NCBI GenBank assembly: GCA_015698045.1
Contig: BLAL01000018.1
Coordinates: forward strand, 434,001-498,000
Source: Rhizophagus clarus
Taxonomy: Eukaryota; Glomeromycota; Glomeromycetes; Glomerales; Glomeraceae
Length of the DNA: 64,000 bases
Direction of reading: 5' to 3'
Notes under the pieces: model-generated
Told to the model about the DNA's origin: nothing
The model's input: the letters and a program-made list of their open reading frames with translations, nothing else
Databases searched by the model: none
In this document: piece by piece, positions 44,330-58,055 of the stretch
How the letters are laid out: each line of letters starts with the position of its first letter
How positions within the stretch are numbered: position 1 is the first letter of the stretch
Program-made: the position numbers and the translations under genes

Positions 44330-47292
44330 TGTTCATTTACATAATTATGTTCCAAATAAAAAGAAATTTCTTTTTTCACGCAATTCCTTTTTGGTAAATG
44401 GGATGGACATTTTTAATATCATTACATTATTTTTCCTTATTTTATTATTTACATTATGCAATAAAACAAAAAAAGCGGTTGAGACAGAGATGTGTGTGGG
44501 AAGAAATTATGTATATATTTTTTTTTTTTTTCACTTGTTGTATTTCACATAATTTAAAACCTCATTCCCCTTTCCCTTTATTTCTTTTTTCCATCACTTT
44601 CCCACGCGAGGATTTTTTCCTTCTTGATCTTTTCACCTTAATTTGTATAGTTTTCATTATTCCTTCTTAAAAGTCCAACGTCTCACTCAACTTCCTATAA
44701 TCATCAATTTATGTTTATTTTATTTTGGGCAATTTAGTAATTAATTATTAATTATCGGTCCTTCATCGAAGTAGAAAAAGTATATTATACGGTAAATATT
44801 GAGAATTCCATCGAAAAAAATCTTTACATTGATTGACCTATATGTGTAAGAAAGAACAAACACGCTCTTTTGTTAGGATATGGGAAATTTAAAGTTTCCT
44901 CACTTCGTTCTTTTTAAAATCAGAATTATATAGACTTATTTATTTATCTTTCGTTCATTTCTTTTTTCTTTCAAAAAAAAAAAAAAAAAAAAAAAAAATA
45001 AACTTTATCCTTTTAAAAATCTTATTTATTCTCATCTCTAATTATCCTTTACACCTCTACTTTCACATATACACATTTAACTTTGAAGGAACTTATAAAT
45101 ATTTTTCCAATCCTTTCATAAGAATCACCATTTGTTGAAAAATGGTACATTTTGGAGGGGTGTTTGTATATATTATACATATATATTAAAAATTTTTTGG
45201 TGGATTCTTTTTTTTCCTAAGGTTTGTCAAGTTCTTCTTTATTATTAATACTTCCCCTTATCGTTTTTTTTCCGCCCTTAATTGATTTCACTGTCCATTG
45301 GGTACGAGAAAAAGGAAATAGAAACGAAACCCTATGATATTAATATTCAAAACAAAAAAAAACAAAACGGAAAAAAAAAAAAAAAATTTATATATATTTA
45401 CTTAACCTTTTATTATTCAATACATTTTTTGATTTCTTCGATTGAGGTAATATATAATTATATTCCTTAATTGATAGAATGAAAAATATCTTAATTATAT
45501 ATATTTATTAAATAAAAAAAATTATAATAAAATATTTACATAATAAGCCTTTTTTGAGTATTAATTACTTTAGGGTACTTTTTCTCTCTCTCTTTTTTTT
45601 TAATGTGATCGAGAACTTTGAGGATGAAAAAAATTGGTGGCAAAATATGGTGAAAAAAAACCCCTCGAAATAAAAATTTAGAACCTTAACTTTATTTGTA
45701 CTCAAGAGGGAAATATATAATATATATCGTATACATACTCTTTTCGGAGGGAAAAAAAAAAGTATATTGATTGATTTTTTCTTTCGTAGTATAATTTACA
45801 TTTCTTTTTAATATTTATTATAACTCGAGTAATTTTTTTTTTTTCATAGAGAATTTACGTGTTTTTAAAATTAATATTTGAAATGGTTAGGGAACTTCAT
45901 TATAGTGTTAGAAAGGAAAAAAAATTACGATTATTTATTTACTTGAGAAATCGAAAGGGCTGAATAGATTGTTTGGCTAAATTTAAATTAAAAATGTAGT
46001 AAAAGAAATTAAGATTACGAAAAATCTCGAAAAATTTTTCGAAATATAATTTTTTTTTCTTACTACAATTTAAATTACCAAATAGAACCCAAACTTGTCA
46101 ATATTCATTACAACCTTTCACTTATTCCTCATTTAACTTTTCAATTCCGACTCGTTCCTTATTTTAATCTTTTCCTTTACTTCTCTTTTTCTTTATTTCT
46201 CAAGAAAAGTAATTTTTTTTTTCCTTTTTGATTATTATTTAATAATAATCTCTTTAGCTAATCAAATCATTTTTTTTTAAAAAAAAAGAAACGTTTTCAT
46301 TTCTTTATGTTAATAAAATATTTATTATAACCATTTTTCTTTTTATCAAAAACGTTCAAAAAAAATTGGCATGGCAAAAAAAGAACAATTGTGTTTACAT
46401 TTTATTTTTCGATTTTACTTTTCGTTCGTCTTTATTATTATTCATTCGATTATTATCGTATTTAATATTTATTATTTCGTTTGTATATTTAATTTTTTTT
46501 TTTTTTTAAAGAAAAAAATTATTTATTATTATTATAATTAATTATTATTTTAAGTACAAAAAAAAAAAAAAATTAAGCATTAAAAAAAAAAAATCAATAA
46601 AATAATTTTATTCTTGTTTTAATGTATCATCATTTAATTTCATTTATTATTAGAGTTGAGAAAGGACATTGGAGCGAAAATTTACTTTATTATATCCGTT
46701 AGGAACATTTTTTGTGAATTTAGAATTTTATGATCGATTTTTGGGGTGGGTGGTAGCTAAAAGGTTCAATTTTTGGTGGTTTATTTTTATTCTATTTTGT
46801 ATTTTTAATTGTTTTGACATTTTCATGTACATAATTAATATTTAATGTATAAAAAAAAAATATTTTTATTTGTAAAACCTTTTTGTGTAAATACATAATA
46901 CAGTAACATAAAAAATCGCAAGTGTTTCGTGATACTGCGCAAAAAATTTTTTTTTTTTTTTTTATAATAAAAGATTTATGATTTAAAAATGGTTTAGTTA
47001 ATGATTGAATTTTTTAAAAAAAAAACTGAATCAAAAAAACAAATCCAACCAATCCTCAATTTCCCAATTAAATCTAATAAGGGTTTTTTAGTAAATCACA
47101 CAAAAAAAAATTTTTTTTTTTTGTGCTCGTGTAATGCGTAATTCCGAATTTCGCCCGAGAAAGGATATTTTTTTTTTTCTTTCTCATTTATTTTTAAAAA
47201 GATAGCCCATCTGTAAATAAGAAAACCTGTTCTTTTTTATTTAAAAATAGTAATATTTTGAATGGAAACTAATAGAAACGTAAGATTAAGGA

Positions 47293-47342
<50 letters not shown>

Positions 47343-48302
47343 TGAATACGGTTTTAAGTTTTTATTTTTTAAAGATTTTCAAAAAAATTTTTATTCTATT
47401 GTAAAGCTGAATTTAACTTGCATTACATTACATACATACATAAATTATTTTTTTCCATTTAAAGAGAAATTTCTTGGTTACATATAAAAAAAAAAATATA
47501 GAAATAAAAAGCAAAGATTTTCACTTTGATATTCTTCTAAAATAAAAATAAAAATGATAACAAACCCCCTAACCCCTTTTATCTCTTTTTGATATTTTTA
47601 ACTTTATATAAAACCCCTAAAAAAAAAAAACAAAATTCCGACTGACCTTTTAAAAAACCCCCTTTTTTTTTTTTTAATAATAATAAAAATATCCGAAAAT
47701 TTATTCTATTTCTCCTTATGGATGAGTAGCCAAAAATAATTTTCATTTTTTTTTTTAAAATAGAATGTCATATTAATAGTAAATAATAATAGCTTTTTTT
47801 TTTTCATCATCCCATTTTTTTTTTTTTTCTTTCAGGATTTTTAACCTGTTTTATTGTGAGAGATAAATAAGTTTTTTTGGGGGGTGATTCAGACGGGGGT
47901 TTTGTTAAAACCTTTTTTTTTTTTTTTTGAGGGGAGAGGAAGAGAGAAATAAAAACTTTTTTTTTTTGAGGGTGATTAATATTTTGTAATATTTGGATAA
48001 ACATAAACATGATTAATGATGCGAATTAAATGAAATTAATTAAATTACTTCTTATATCAAGCGTCAATGTATACGATCACCGTGTTAAAATGGTGTCAAA
48101 AGAATTGTGTAATTAACAATATAAACAGAAGTATTAATTTTTTAAAATAAGATAATATTTATATAATAAATATAAATATGTTATAATTGTATATACATTG
48201 TGAAAATATATATATATAGTATATATTTACCGTAAATATGTATTTATATTAAAGATCGGATAGATCGGATCAAAAAATTTACAAAAAAAGAAAGAAATAA
48301 TC

Positions 48303-48334
<32 letters not shown>

Positions 48335-48526
48335 AGATAAAAATTCCTAATACAGAAACTAAAAAAAAACTACTAATATTCTTAACGGAATCTCATCTAT
48401 ACATTATCTATCTAGAAATAGAAAAAAAAAAAAAATGAATTAATGAAAAAAATTAAATTAATTTTCTCAACTAAAAAAAAAAAACTCTTACTCCAAAATC
48501 CTTGATTATATTATATAAAAAAAAAT
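44330..48526. other. Homopolymer-rich non-coding tract
   Basis: 4.2 kb without a credible gene. Dense A and T runs include a 26-nt A run (44973-44998), a 40-nt T run (47296-47335), many 10-20 nt runs, an (AAT)n tract near 48305, and pyrimidine blocks. The first part is the likely LRR 3' UTR. Frames here are simple-sequence translations (poly-F/K). Confidence 0.6.
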
Positions 48527-48820
48527 TCATTTCCCTTTTTTATCCGATTTTTTTTTATCATCATCAAATATGGGTCTTAATTTATCATCCCAAGCATAAG
48601 GTGTTCTACGCCTTTTAACTTTTTTCTCTTTTTTATCTATAGTCGGTAATGCACCAAATTTAACATGTTGCTGATCTTCTTTATCCTCAAAAGATTTTTT
48701 GCTTGAATCGATTAATGTATTTTTGTTCGATTTGTTAAGAGACGGTTCTTCAGAAAAAGAAGTTGATAGCTTGTCATTTTTGTCTCCAAGTACTGAATTA
48801 GATGCGGCTGACGTAGTCAT
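48527..48820 (-). CDS. Small lysine-rich hypothetical protein
   Basis: Single-exon frame of 97 codons with a true ATG. The first half is Ser/Asn/Asp-rich (SNSVLGDKNDKLSTSFSEEP). Then comes a compact segment, VKFGALPTIDKKEKKVKRRR and TPYAWDDKLRPIFDD, and a Lys/Asp tail. The composition is unlike the surrounding poly(T)/poly(A) translations and the WDDKLRPIF segment looks like a short linear motif. No family is recognised. A KKVKRRR cluster could be a nuclear signal. It could be a real small gene or a terminal exon of something larger. Confidence 0.5.
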   Translation of the reverse strand: MTTSAASNSVLGDKNDKLSTSFSEEPSLNKSNKNTLIDSSKKSFEDKEDQQHVKFGALPTIDKKEKKVKRRRTPYAWDDKLRPIFDDDKKKSDKKGK

Positions 48821-48907
48821 TTTTGAATTTGTTTTATATGTTATTTCTTATTAAAAAAGAAAGCTTTTCTTTAACTACTAGCTAAAAGAAATTTGAAATT
48901 TGATTGA

Positions 48908-48945
48908 AAGAAGAATTGAAGAATTGAAGAATTGAAGAATTGAAG
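48908..48945 (+). repeat. 8-nt tandem repeat (GAATTGAA)
   Basis: About four copies of GAATTGAA in tandem just upstream (on the minus strand) of the small lysine-rich frame, in its probable promoter or leader. Confidence 0.7.
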
Positions 48946-49899
48946 GAACAAAAAAAAAAAAAAAAATGGATTAAAGGGTCAGTCTTTTATTTATAATATA
49001 TGTTTGCTTGGCAGTGACGTTATCCTATTCAAAATCATCTACGTATTACGTATTATCGGAAATTATCTCACGCTAAGACTAAATGACTATTACTTGATTT
49101 GTTTATATAATAATGATGATATAGTCAGATGATTTCAAGCGAAAATTTTTATAATGAATTAGTCATATAACATAATAACATATATTCAATGAGTAAATAA
49201 TATAATTTTATAGTACTACACAAGTTTTCTTTTTTTTTACAAACGGGGGTTTTTCTTTTTTTTTTTTAATATAATATATAAATTGAATTAAATAGAAATT
49301 GAGAATAATAAATAAATGAAGATCTAGTATTTTCCATCGGACAAAATAATATTTTTTTGTTTAGTATAATGGAGATGAATTTTTTAAACAATGAGAGAAA
49401 GCTCCTCGAAAGTCGCTTATTTATAAAGCAAAAATTGGAAATTCGTGAGAAAAAATGATACCTTAAAAAACTATCTCAATGACTCAATGAATATATTCGC
49501 CACGTTTTTTTTTTAACATTATGAATTTCAATAATCTTCAAATTTAACCAAAAAGAGTAATCATTACGGGAAGATCCGAATGATATCTTTCAAACTAGAT
49601 TTATTTATATTAAGTATTTATAAAATGATAACCCAGATTTGAATTGACCACCTGAATTAAGAAATTAAAATCCAACTATAACTTGGGATTGGTTTACTAA
49701 TTTTTATTGAGTTAGTATAATCTAACTAAAATTTGAAGCGATATTCCTAAAAGGTATAAATTAAATTGAACAATATTTTCATTAAACATTTTGATTGTCG
49801 ATGTAATATGACAAGTGTTCCTTATAAATCTTCTAGAAGATTATCCATTAATAAGCGTAAGTATAATTAAATCACAAGCCCGCTCTATTTACCAAGTTT

Positions 49900-52800
49900 G
49901 TCATTTGTCAGTTAAATTCTCATTATAATGCATCATATGATTAAGGCTAAATCCTTTTTAGATTAAGACCCACGCCGCTTTTTGAAAGGTACCATCATCA
50001 GGACAGGGAGTGCTGGGAATCTTTCTCTATTAATGAACTAAAATATCATTTACATGGAGAAGAAGCAATTCATTTTGATTTAAACCCTTTTAATGAGTTC
50101 CAAGGGAAAAAGATGGTCTTGTCTGAACATAGCATTTCATATTGTTTCTCCATAACAGAGATGGAACTTAGATGAATATGAACGAATGATGGAGTGTCTT
50201 CTAGGGATAATAAATTAGAGATACGAAATGAAATCATTAGATTTTGTAGCGCAAACGAGATTCAGAAATATGTGCTCACATGAATTAGATCTCAACTAGT
50301 AATATTATCGTAATCTTTTTTGATCATATGATACTCTACACATTTGTTCAGAGTGTCACATGAGATGAACCTCAATAATTTTTTGCGACGCAGTTCAGTG
50401 GATTATCGTTTTGCCGTAATATAGCATATTGGAATAGCATTTATTATTAAAAACCAGCTATCACTTGTAACACAATTTAAATTTCCGTCAAATAATATTG
50501 CGAAATAACGGATAAATATAAAGCAATTTCACCATTAACTATAAGACTTCTGAATGGAACAGTTCAAAAGATTTATTATGTTAGGCAGTTTCCAACTGAA
50601 TTTTATTCACAGAATTTTCGCGAGGTGTAGTAGGATTATTTGAGACAATTTGTGTATTATAATATTCCTATATAGTGTTGTATTTTGAATCCGAAGATAG
50701 GGGTAGATCGAAAACCGAGAGTGAATAGTAGTTGACTCCTCTAACAATAAATCAAATAATACGCGAACAAAGGCTAGTATGATCTAGTTGTACAAAGTTT
50801 CGCTAGCCAAAAACGAAGAACAAGTAATAGAAAATAGTAGAAAAGAACCTTTCCGAATACTGAATAAAATGATAGACATTGCATATAGTGATTCACATTT
50901 CGAAGGAATGTCTTCCAGGTGTAAAGCGTCAGCTCGAAGCGCCAGGCATTTTATCCAGTGGGTCATTAGCTTGTTCTTCCAACGAAAGTAAGAATTTAGT
51001 TAAATACCAATATAGCATGCTTGAAAAAAAAAGTATAATGCGATAGACGGATGATATATCAACACTACTTTCTAATAGTAAAATATCTAATGTTAAAATG
51101 TTAATTGTCTAGCGTTTCGTCTACATTTGAATGCGTATACCTTCTGTTTTCGATTATTAAATAAATTTATCTCCTTGTCTTCTGCTATTTACTACTACAT
51201 GACCCTTCATTTTCGATTAAAAAACTATATCTGTGTCAAGTTATTGTTTGCCACTGCTTTCTTCTTCATTCGAACCACAAACCAAATATGAATAATCATG
51301 ATTCTGTTATTCTATATTTTTTTTCGTTAATCCATAAGCACTAAATCAATCATCGTGATACTACTCGTGGAAAAAATTCTTTACCGGTCCACTAGAACAT
51401 TCTTGCTATCTGATTACGCTATTAAATTTCCCATAAATAATCCATGAATTGAACGACCCTATGTAATATCTAATCTCTGTTGATAACTTGCTATACCAAT
51501 ATGGTTTTCTAATAAGATACTGAGTATGAATCTCAAATGTTAACAATTCTGTTCTTTCAAATTAGTTATGCTCGTTTAGTTATATAATAACGAAGATCAA
51601 AGAAATATGGTATTGTGGAAGTGGATTCAAACCAAGTGTTATTGTCAATAATTATCAGTAGTATTTCTGTCCACGTTTGTAAATAGCCCTTAATGAGCTT
51701 CTAGATCCTGTCATTTCCACCTTACTTTCCATCATACTTTCCACCGTGTTAATTTACAGCATCAATGTTCGCAACTCCGAATGCTTATCAAAAGCAAAAT
51801 GGATGATTGACATTTTCCAATCGTAAGCTAACTAATTTTAATTGAAATCATATCTGTCTCCAGATGCAAAGCAGTTGAGATACATAGAATAAATTTGTTA
51901 TTCGGTATAGCACATTCAGTGCGAAATAATGGTGCCTAAAAAATCATTTGGAGTAGTTAAAACGAGTGTACTTGTAACATCATACCCAAAGGACACCATC
52001 AAGAGTGTTAGAAATATCGTAATCGCTACCACCTACCTAAAACAAATACATAAATATGTTCCTTAACGTTTTCTTCCACTTTCCAATAATCTATATTCAT
52101 AATAGTAAGTCATCATATAAGAGCTCTACAACTTTAATTTCCGGTATCAAGGTGTGTATTTTTTCGTTTCTAAATTGCTTAAACTCTCCCACTGCTTACC
52201 TGGCACCCATTTCATAGGGAACGTGTGTCTATAAGTTGGAGATTGCCGTTCATGCAGTTTAAAGTGCTAACATTTTCCTGTCCAAATTTTTTAATACAAC
52301 TTCTAAAAATCATGACCAGTGAACATATTTTATTTAAGGTCAAGATAATAAACGTGGTTATATTCTAGATAAGTTTTTTTTTTCGGTTCTTTTCCATAAG
52401 TTAATCACTGTCTGACGCTATTTCTTCCACTAAACTACTAAAATAGTACTAAAGTGCATATTTACTTTATGCGGCTAACGTATATTCAATTGTAACAATC
52501 TAAGAGGTACATAATGTACAAAAATAGATTGATCATTAAATGTGTGAACTCGTGATTCGTGAAAATTTTAGATTATTCCGGAAAGAGAGCTAACGATCAT
52601 ATTCTAAAAATGAAATTATGGTCAACAAGATGATATCAAAAAGAAATGATTTCTTGGAATGTTTCAGCAATGTGATGTTCTGATGGTTACCAGTTTATAT
52701 TTTCGTTTGTTGTCAAGAATTATTGTATATAGTATGTATTATATGACGGTTTATAATTTTAATTTTAAATCATGGCAGCATCATGTTCCACGTTTTATAC

Positions 52801-53200
52801 AAAGGATTAAAATTTTCTATTCTCGTTTGGTATTTTTCGTAATTATACGTTTATACACAGAGATCTTATTGAGATGGAGTATGATGAGGAGGAAAATTAC
52901 TATTTCAGTCAAAGTGATGCCTATTATGAGGGAATGGATTAGTCAATAATTATGACAAAGAAAGAGTGTATAGAAAGCTATCTTTTGAACAAATTATGGC
53001 ATTGCCTGATAGTATTTTGCAATTCCCTGATTGGATGCCATCACTAATAATTAAATATTTAATACTCAAAACCTCGTTACAACTAAATAGGCAAAATTTA
53101 TTTACGCAAAAGAAGAAAATAGTTATCTTTTATGTGACAATTTTTGTAATACACGAACAATATGTATACCCATAAAACCGATAAAGTACATCAAAAAAAA
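49900..53200. other. Degenerate region, unrecognised broken frames
   Basis: Higher sequence complexity than the A/T spacers but no intact gene. Fragments include a plus frame around 50004-50175 (HHQDRECWESFSINELK, FNEFQGKKMVLSEH) ended by a stop. A frame at 50788-50991 and frames near 52800-53175 (FIHRDLIEMEYDEEEN; LSFEQIMALPDS) are broken by stops and shifts. These look like decayed copies of lineage-specific genes; I cannot name them. Confidence 0.35.
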
Positions 53201-53448
53201 AAATCTTTACATAAATAAATGTTCAGTGGACGTATACATCATCACTAATGTTAACAAAAAGTATAAGCAGAATTCACTATTAAGCCAAATTAAGTTTTAT
53301 TTTTAAACAGTCTAAGTACATAAACATACTAATACATGGTTTTAAAATATTCTTTTATCTAAGACAACAGCCATTAGAAGTCTTTGATCATGTCCACAAT
53401 GATCAAAATCAAACACGTGAGTCTATTGTTTTTGTAGAAATAACTTCA

Positions 53449-53990
53449 CTATGAAGAGGCAGTTAAATCATTAATACAGATATGTGCTTTTACAATGGGA
53501 ATCCACTCATCTCCACTTATATATTTGAGAACATAAGCAATACTTGAGGTAATATAAAATCCATATTCAAAATCTGATGATTCTGGTGGCAGGTTACTGA
53601 TGCTGATTTTTTTATTTCTCTTCGCCTGAAATATTTCCAATACTTTGTCCATAAAAATTCCAATTCTGGATAGATAAACGTGTCTAGAGGTTTGAAAACA
53701 TTAATGATAGCTTCTCGAGCTATAAAATAGTCAGTTTTAATGCCAATAGGAATCTCAATCGAATCTTTCCATGTTTTCATGTCATTGGTATCGATAACCA
53801 CATCCATTAAAAATGCTTCCAACATGAAGTTGACACTGTCCACTAGATGAACTTGTAGGTTTACTACATATAGTACAAGGAAAGCGAAGTTTTGATCTCC
53901 AGTGAATGCGACAACCTTCTGCCACATACAAGGACGGCCACAAGACTTTCCCGTATTATGAAGATAAGAGCAAATATGTTTTCCAATCAT
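53449..53990 (-). pseudogene. Frameshifted unknown protein
   Basis: Two overlapping minus-strand frames (53990 down, then 53652 to 53449) read as one protein if a single frameshift near 53650 is allowed. The join is LEFLW with MDKVLEIFQAKRNKKISISN, where the upstream frame continues with the shadow translation TKYWKYFRRREIKKS. It begins with a Cys/Gly-rich segment (CSYLHNTGKSCGRPCMWQ) and ends VKAHICINDLTASS. No family is recognised. The frameshift makes it a probable pseudogene, although a missed intron cannot be excluded. Confidence 0.5.
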
Positions 53991-53999
53991 TCTTATTAA

Positions 54000-56228
54000 G
54001 TATAACGCTTAAATACGATCAGGTAAGTATATTGCCATGAAAACTGTAAAAATGAATTAGTTGCATGTTAGCACTCAGTTCTATTTTTTATTTCTTACCG
54101 AGCAGCTTTAGCAGTTTTTTCCTTGACTTCATGTGAATTATTAATGCAAGTTGGAAAGAGAATAATGAAAAAAAATAATATATCTATCCAAGGTTAATGG
54201 ACAATTTTCACACTTTTGCCACTTTGGACTGAATACTATACAATCCATGTCTTATTATACATTGTGTCTGAAATTCAGGAAGAAATACTATCCTGTGATT
54301 ACTGCATAACCATTTAGCAAATTTCCTATGACAATCATCCACTAAGCTTCGAATTTTCTTCTAAATACGTAGCATACACCATTTCAATTTATAATGAAAT
54401 CATTTGTATTTGTTTCCATAAGCAGTATCTGTTTTACTTTGCAATTTATCATAAAAATGGCACAAGCGACATATTCTCCCAATGTCACCACTATCCCATG
54501 ATGCAGTATAACCATCTGGTGAATAGCAAGTCATAAAAGTCTGAATACCTGGATAAAGAAAATTAGCCTAGTTCTTCTTTATTTCTTACTTATTACAAAC
54601 AGACCTTAGTTCTCAGTCTGTAATTCAAGTGATTTTGGAATACAAAGATATAATTCTTCTAGTCTATTCATTACTAAATGACTGTCATAACCTAAAGTAA
54701 GAGGAATCTATCTAGAAGATTTCACCTTCAAAGAAAGAGTATTTGCCTCTTTTTTGATCCCAGTGTTTCGATTTAATAGTAATAGATTGCTGTCTCAGCT
54801 CCTCGTGAAAATGGGAAAATAATTTGATTATTATTCGAGCGTGCATGTGAAAAGGATTGAAAAATGCAATGACTCATGTGAATTATGAGAGTTTGCATAC
54901 TAAAAAAGGCTTTGTACACGACTCATGAGAAAATGATTATAGTTATTCGAATTTTTCTGAGCGCGTTACTTCTATCACATGATCAATAGATTCTGATTAA
55001 AATTCCGTTTTGATAATAAAATAGATTATTTCTGTTTTCTAAAGAGAGAACACGTATGACAACCAATTATTAATTTTGAATTGTTACACATCGTACACAT
55101 CAGCATTTGATTCTACAATAGTAACTTTCCTTCAAAAATTTTATTAAAAAAATTTTTTGATGCATGGCCAATATGATGATGATTTGCCAACTTCGAATTT
55201 GAATAATAATATTCTTTTAAATAACGAATCTAAATTGTTAATTTTTCTTCCCTTATTTTTTTTCCCCTTGTATTTTCCTTTAGCCTAATTAACACTTTCT
55301 TATTTTATAAAGAAATTTTCTAAAACTCGATGAATGTCAGTGTGCAAGTCTGTCGTCAACTGCCGTTCCGGTTTCGTGTTGATGAGAAGCCTGTACCGTA
55401 ACCAATTTGCTGGTTCGCATTAGCATTGAGAAAGGTTTCGTACTTGTTGGCGAGCACACCATAAATTTGTGGTGCATTTGTTTTCCAATCATAAATTTCA
55501 TGATTTTTTTTTCGCCGCGAATTTCGGTAATACCATGTCATATTACCATTGTTGAAACACGAAACTTTTAGCTGGCGTACTGAAATTAATTAAGGGTTAT
55601 TATAAATATTTAATTCATCCATACATGAAAGGTAATTATAACAAAATACAAGTCAAAATGTGTGAAGCTATCGAACCAAAATAAATTGTATTCGATAATT
55701 TCTATTATGATTGTGAATTGAACTTTTTCGGAATTAGTTTTCTACTGTCAAAAGAACAATAAGAAATATCAATAGATTAAACAAATAATAATAATAATTA
55801 TTTTTTTTTCCGTAATTAAAAGGTATTAGGAATGAATAAAATACATATCCGCGAATCCCCATCTGAAATTATTTGTGTAGTCCAAATGTCTCAGATCCAA
55901 CTTATAATTGACAAAATCAAAAATCGAAATGACCACAAAATCGTTCTAGGATACTAAATTTTGAAGTTTGGAAACATGAACGATTATCGTCATTGTAACA
56001 ATGATATGTAAGCTTTATATTTAAAAGGTGTTCTAAAATGCATAATCTTCAATCACATTCATTAAGTGGCGTCCGGGAATATGATAAATAAGAGGTTAAT
56101 TTATTTTACTAACAATCATGTAACTAGAAATGCACTAAATATTTCTATTTATAACGTAAATTATTTAAGTCTCGAATTCAGCTTACTATAATTTTCATCG
56201 GGTTATTCAAAAATCTAACAATACAATA
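54000..56228. other. No supported gene
   Basis: Mixed-complexity sequence with only short frames, the longest being 61 codons on the minus strand at 55356-55541 (WYYRNSRRKKNHEIYDWKTN). I see no family, RNA gene or clean terminal repeat. Confidence 0.4.
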
Positions 56229-56411
56229 AGGGCACTGACAGATATTACCTAATATCATATTAATATGGCCCCAGGTAAGATTTTTTTAACCAATAATATT
56301 TAATATTTTAATTTTAACCAATAAAAAATGCTCTATGCTGTGTCACAAAAAATATTGCTTTACCCCCTTCCCCCTCCCCCTAGGATATTACCTAATATCT
56401 GTTATTGCCCT
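56229..56411. mobile_element. Probable 183-bp MITE
   Basis: Imperfect 28-bp terminal inverted repeats: AGGGCACTGACAGATATTAC on the left and AGGGCAATAACAGATATTAG inward from the right, both followed by a TAATATC ending (4 mismatches in 28). No target duplication could be fixed, so the exact ends may be off by a few bases. Confidence 0.55.
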
Positions 56412-57219
56412 AATAATCGTTAACCCGTTGCTCTTGCAAAGGTTATGGCATTACATAATTTTAATACGTGTTTTTTATTTAAAAAGTTGCAGTTACACAC
56501 CATAAAAGCGTTAGTCTAAACGTTATTATGATTAATATATATACATATACAGATATTAGATATAGCTTATAGTTATACAAAGAAATTCATATATGAATCT
56601 CTTGTCTTCGATACTACCAGATGATGGTTGTAATATTATATGTGGTACTAATTTTACGAGAATTTGTATGCAACCTCACACAAAAACCCCAATATTAAAA
56701 CGTTAGGTTTCAATTATTAAATATAAATTAAAGTACAACATTAATGAATAAAACTTTGTTTGTTAATTCGGAAACATCATCAAATTTTTAATTATAAATT
56801 TTTTTTGACACATTTTACTACGCTCGTAAACTGCGCATATAAAATGCTATGGTAGAAGCTTGTTGCCAGGAAATCTTATAACCGTTAGATTTAAGTTCAT
56901 AATAGACAGATGCTATGTAATTAGAAGGAGCATTTTTTTTGTTTAATAATAATTTATCATCTGATAATTAATTCCTTTAGATAGAATTTGAACATTTTAA
57001 TATCTCCCCAGAAAAGATCTATAATAGGGTCAACAAAATAAATGTTGGCTACCTCTAGCCCGTAATGACTGAAGAATGAAATAAGAAGCTATTTAAAAGT
57101 GGAAAAACAGGAATCACTAAAGTAAATATATCCTCGTATTTTTTGATCCTCTTTTATTTTCAATATCTGTCTACTTCTGTCTCCCGATTTCACAACCATT
57201 TCATCATGGAAAAACTTTC

Positions 57220-58055
57220 TTAGCTTTTGCCAAAATTTTCTCGCAACTGAACATCAAGATCTTCAAAAGGTCGTGTCTCTTCTTCAATCCAAATTGGGTA
57301 ATTTCCATAAGGTTCCTGTACGTGAAACTATCAATCAATGATGCCTACAATTTTGATCTCATTATTAACTGAGGAATGCTCAACAAGTATGTTTTACGCA
57401 TCAAAATCACCATGAATAAGAACGAAGGGCTTTTGATCTATTGATTCATCGAAAATATTAGATAGCTTTGATTGAAGTTTAAATTCTTTATTAGACGGGT
57501 TAGGCGTTCTTCTTTATCCAGTTCTTATAACCTGAAGAAGCTCATTTTGAATCAAGATGTAATCTTGAAAGGGCCTTTGTAACTAGAAATGACGTAACTC
57601 ACTAACTCATATTATAACGTATCAACAATTTGGCATAAATTAGATATTTTTTCTTCAAACTTTAATTTATCCCAAACTTGATATAAGTGTTGTCCAGGTA
57701 ATCGTTCCATCAGGATATAAGGTCTTTTTATAGGATTATTTACAGTGCAATCCCAATCGTACACTTTCTGGTACTTTGATACAAGTGTTTTGAGAAACAT
57801 ACTTTATAGTCGCAACTTCACTAATGAATTTCCCTGGAGGATGGATTATATCACGTGAGAGTCGAACGATGCAGTCTGTACCAGCATCAGATTGTAATAA
57901 ATAAACTTCATTATTTAGTCCTCTTGTTAGTATACGAATTCTAACATAACATCTATTTAAACAACTGGAAACAAACTGTTGTAGAACATTAATATCCAAG
58001 TCAAGTGCAGGTTCATCATCATCCGATAAATTAGAGTTTTCGTTATCTTTGTTAT
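57220..58055 (-). pseudogene. APH-family (aminoglycoside-phosphotransferase-like) kinase pseudogene
   Basis: Fragments of one protein in order on the minus strand: RILTRGLNNEVYLLQSDAGT (nucleotide-loop region), CIVRLSRD (conserved lysine/arginine strand), then after a frameshift near 57780 KVYDWDCTVNNPIKRPYILM and ERLPGQHLYQVWDKL. Then come several stops, VLIHGDFDA*NILV (Brenner catalytic motif, where a stop replaces the residue before the catalytic Asn), VGIID** (the metal-binding Asp followed by two stops) and a clean end VQLRENFGKS. Intact relatives are small-molecule or protein kinases of fungal secondary functions. It is dead: the breaks lie in the catalytic core. Confidence 0.8.

Noticed and set aside
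47807..48010. 67-codon minus-strand frame in the homopolymer field
   Set aside because: Translation of poly(T)/poly(A) and G runs, with no protein-like complexity.
52659..53175. Protein-kinase remnant suggested by FIHRDLIEME
   Set aside because: Only an isolated HRD-like word; there is no glycine loop, DFG or APE nearby, and stops surround it.
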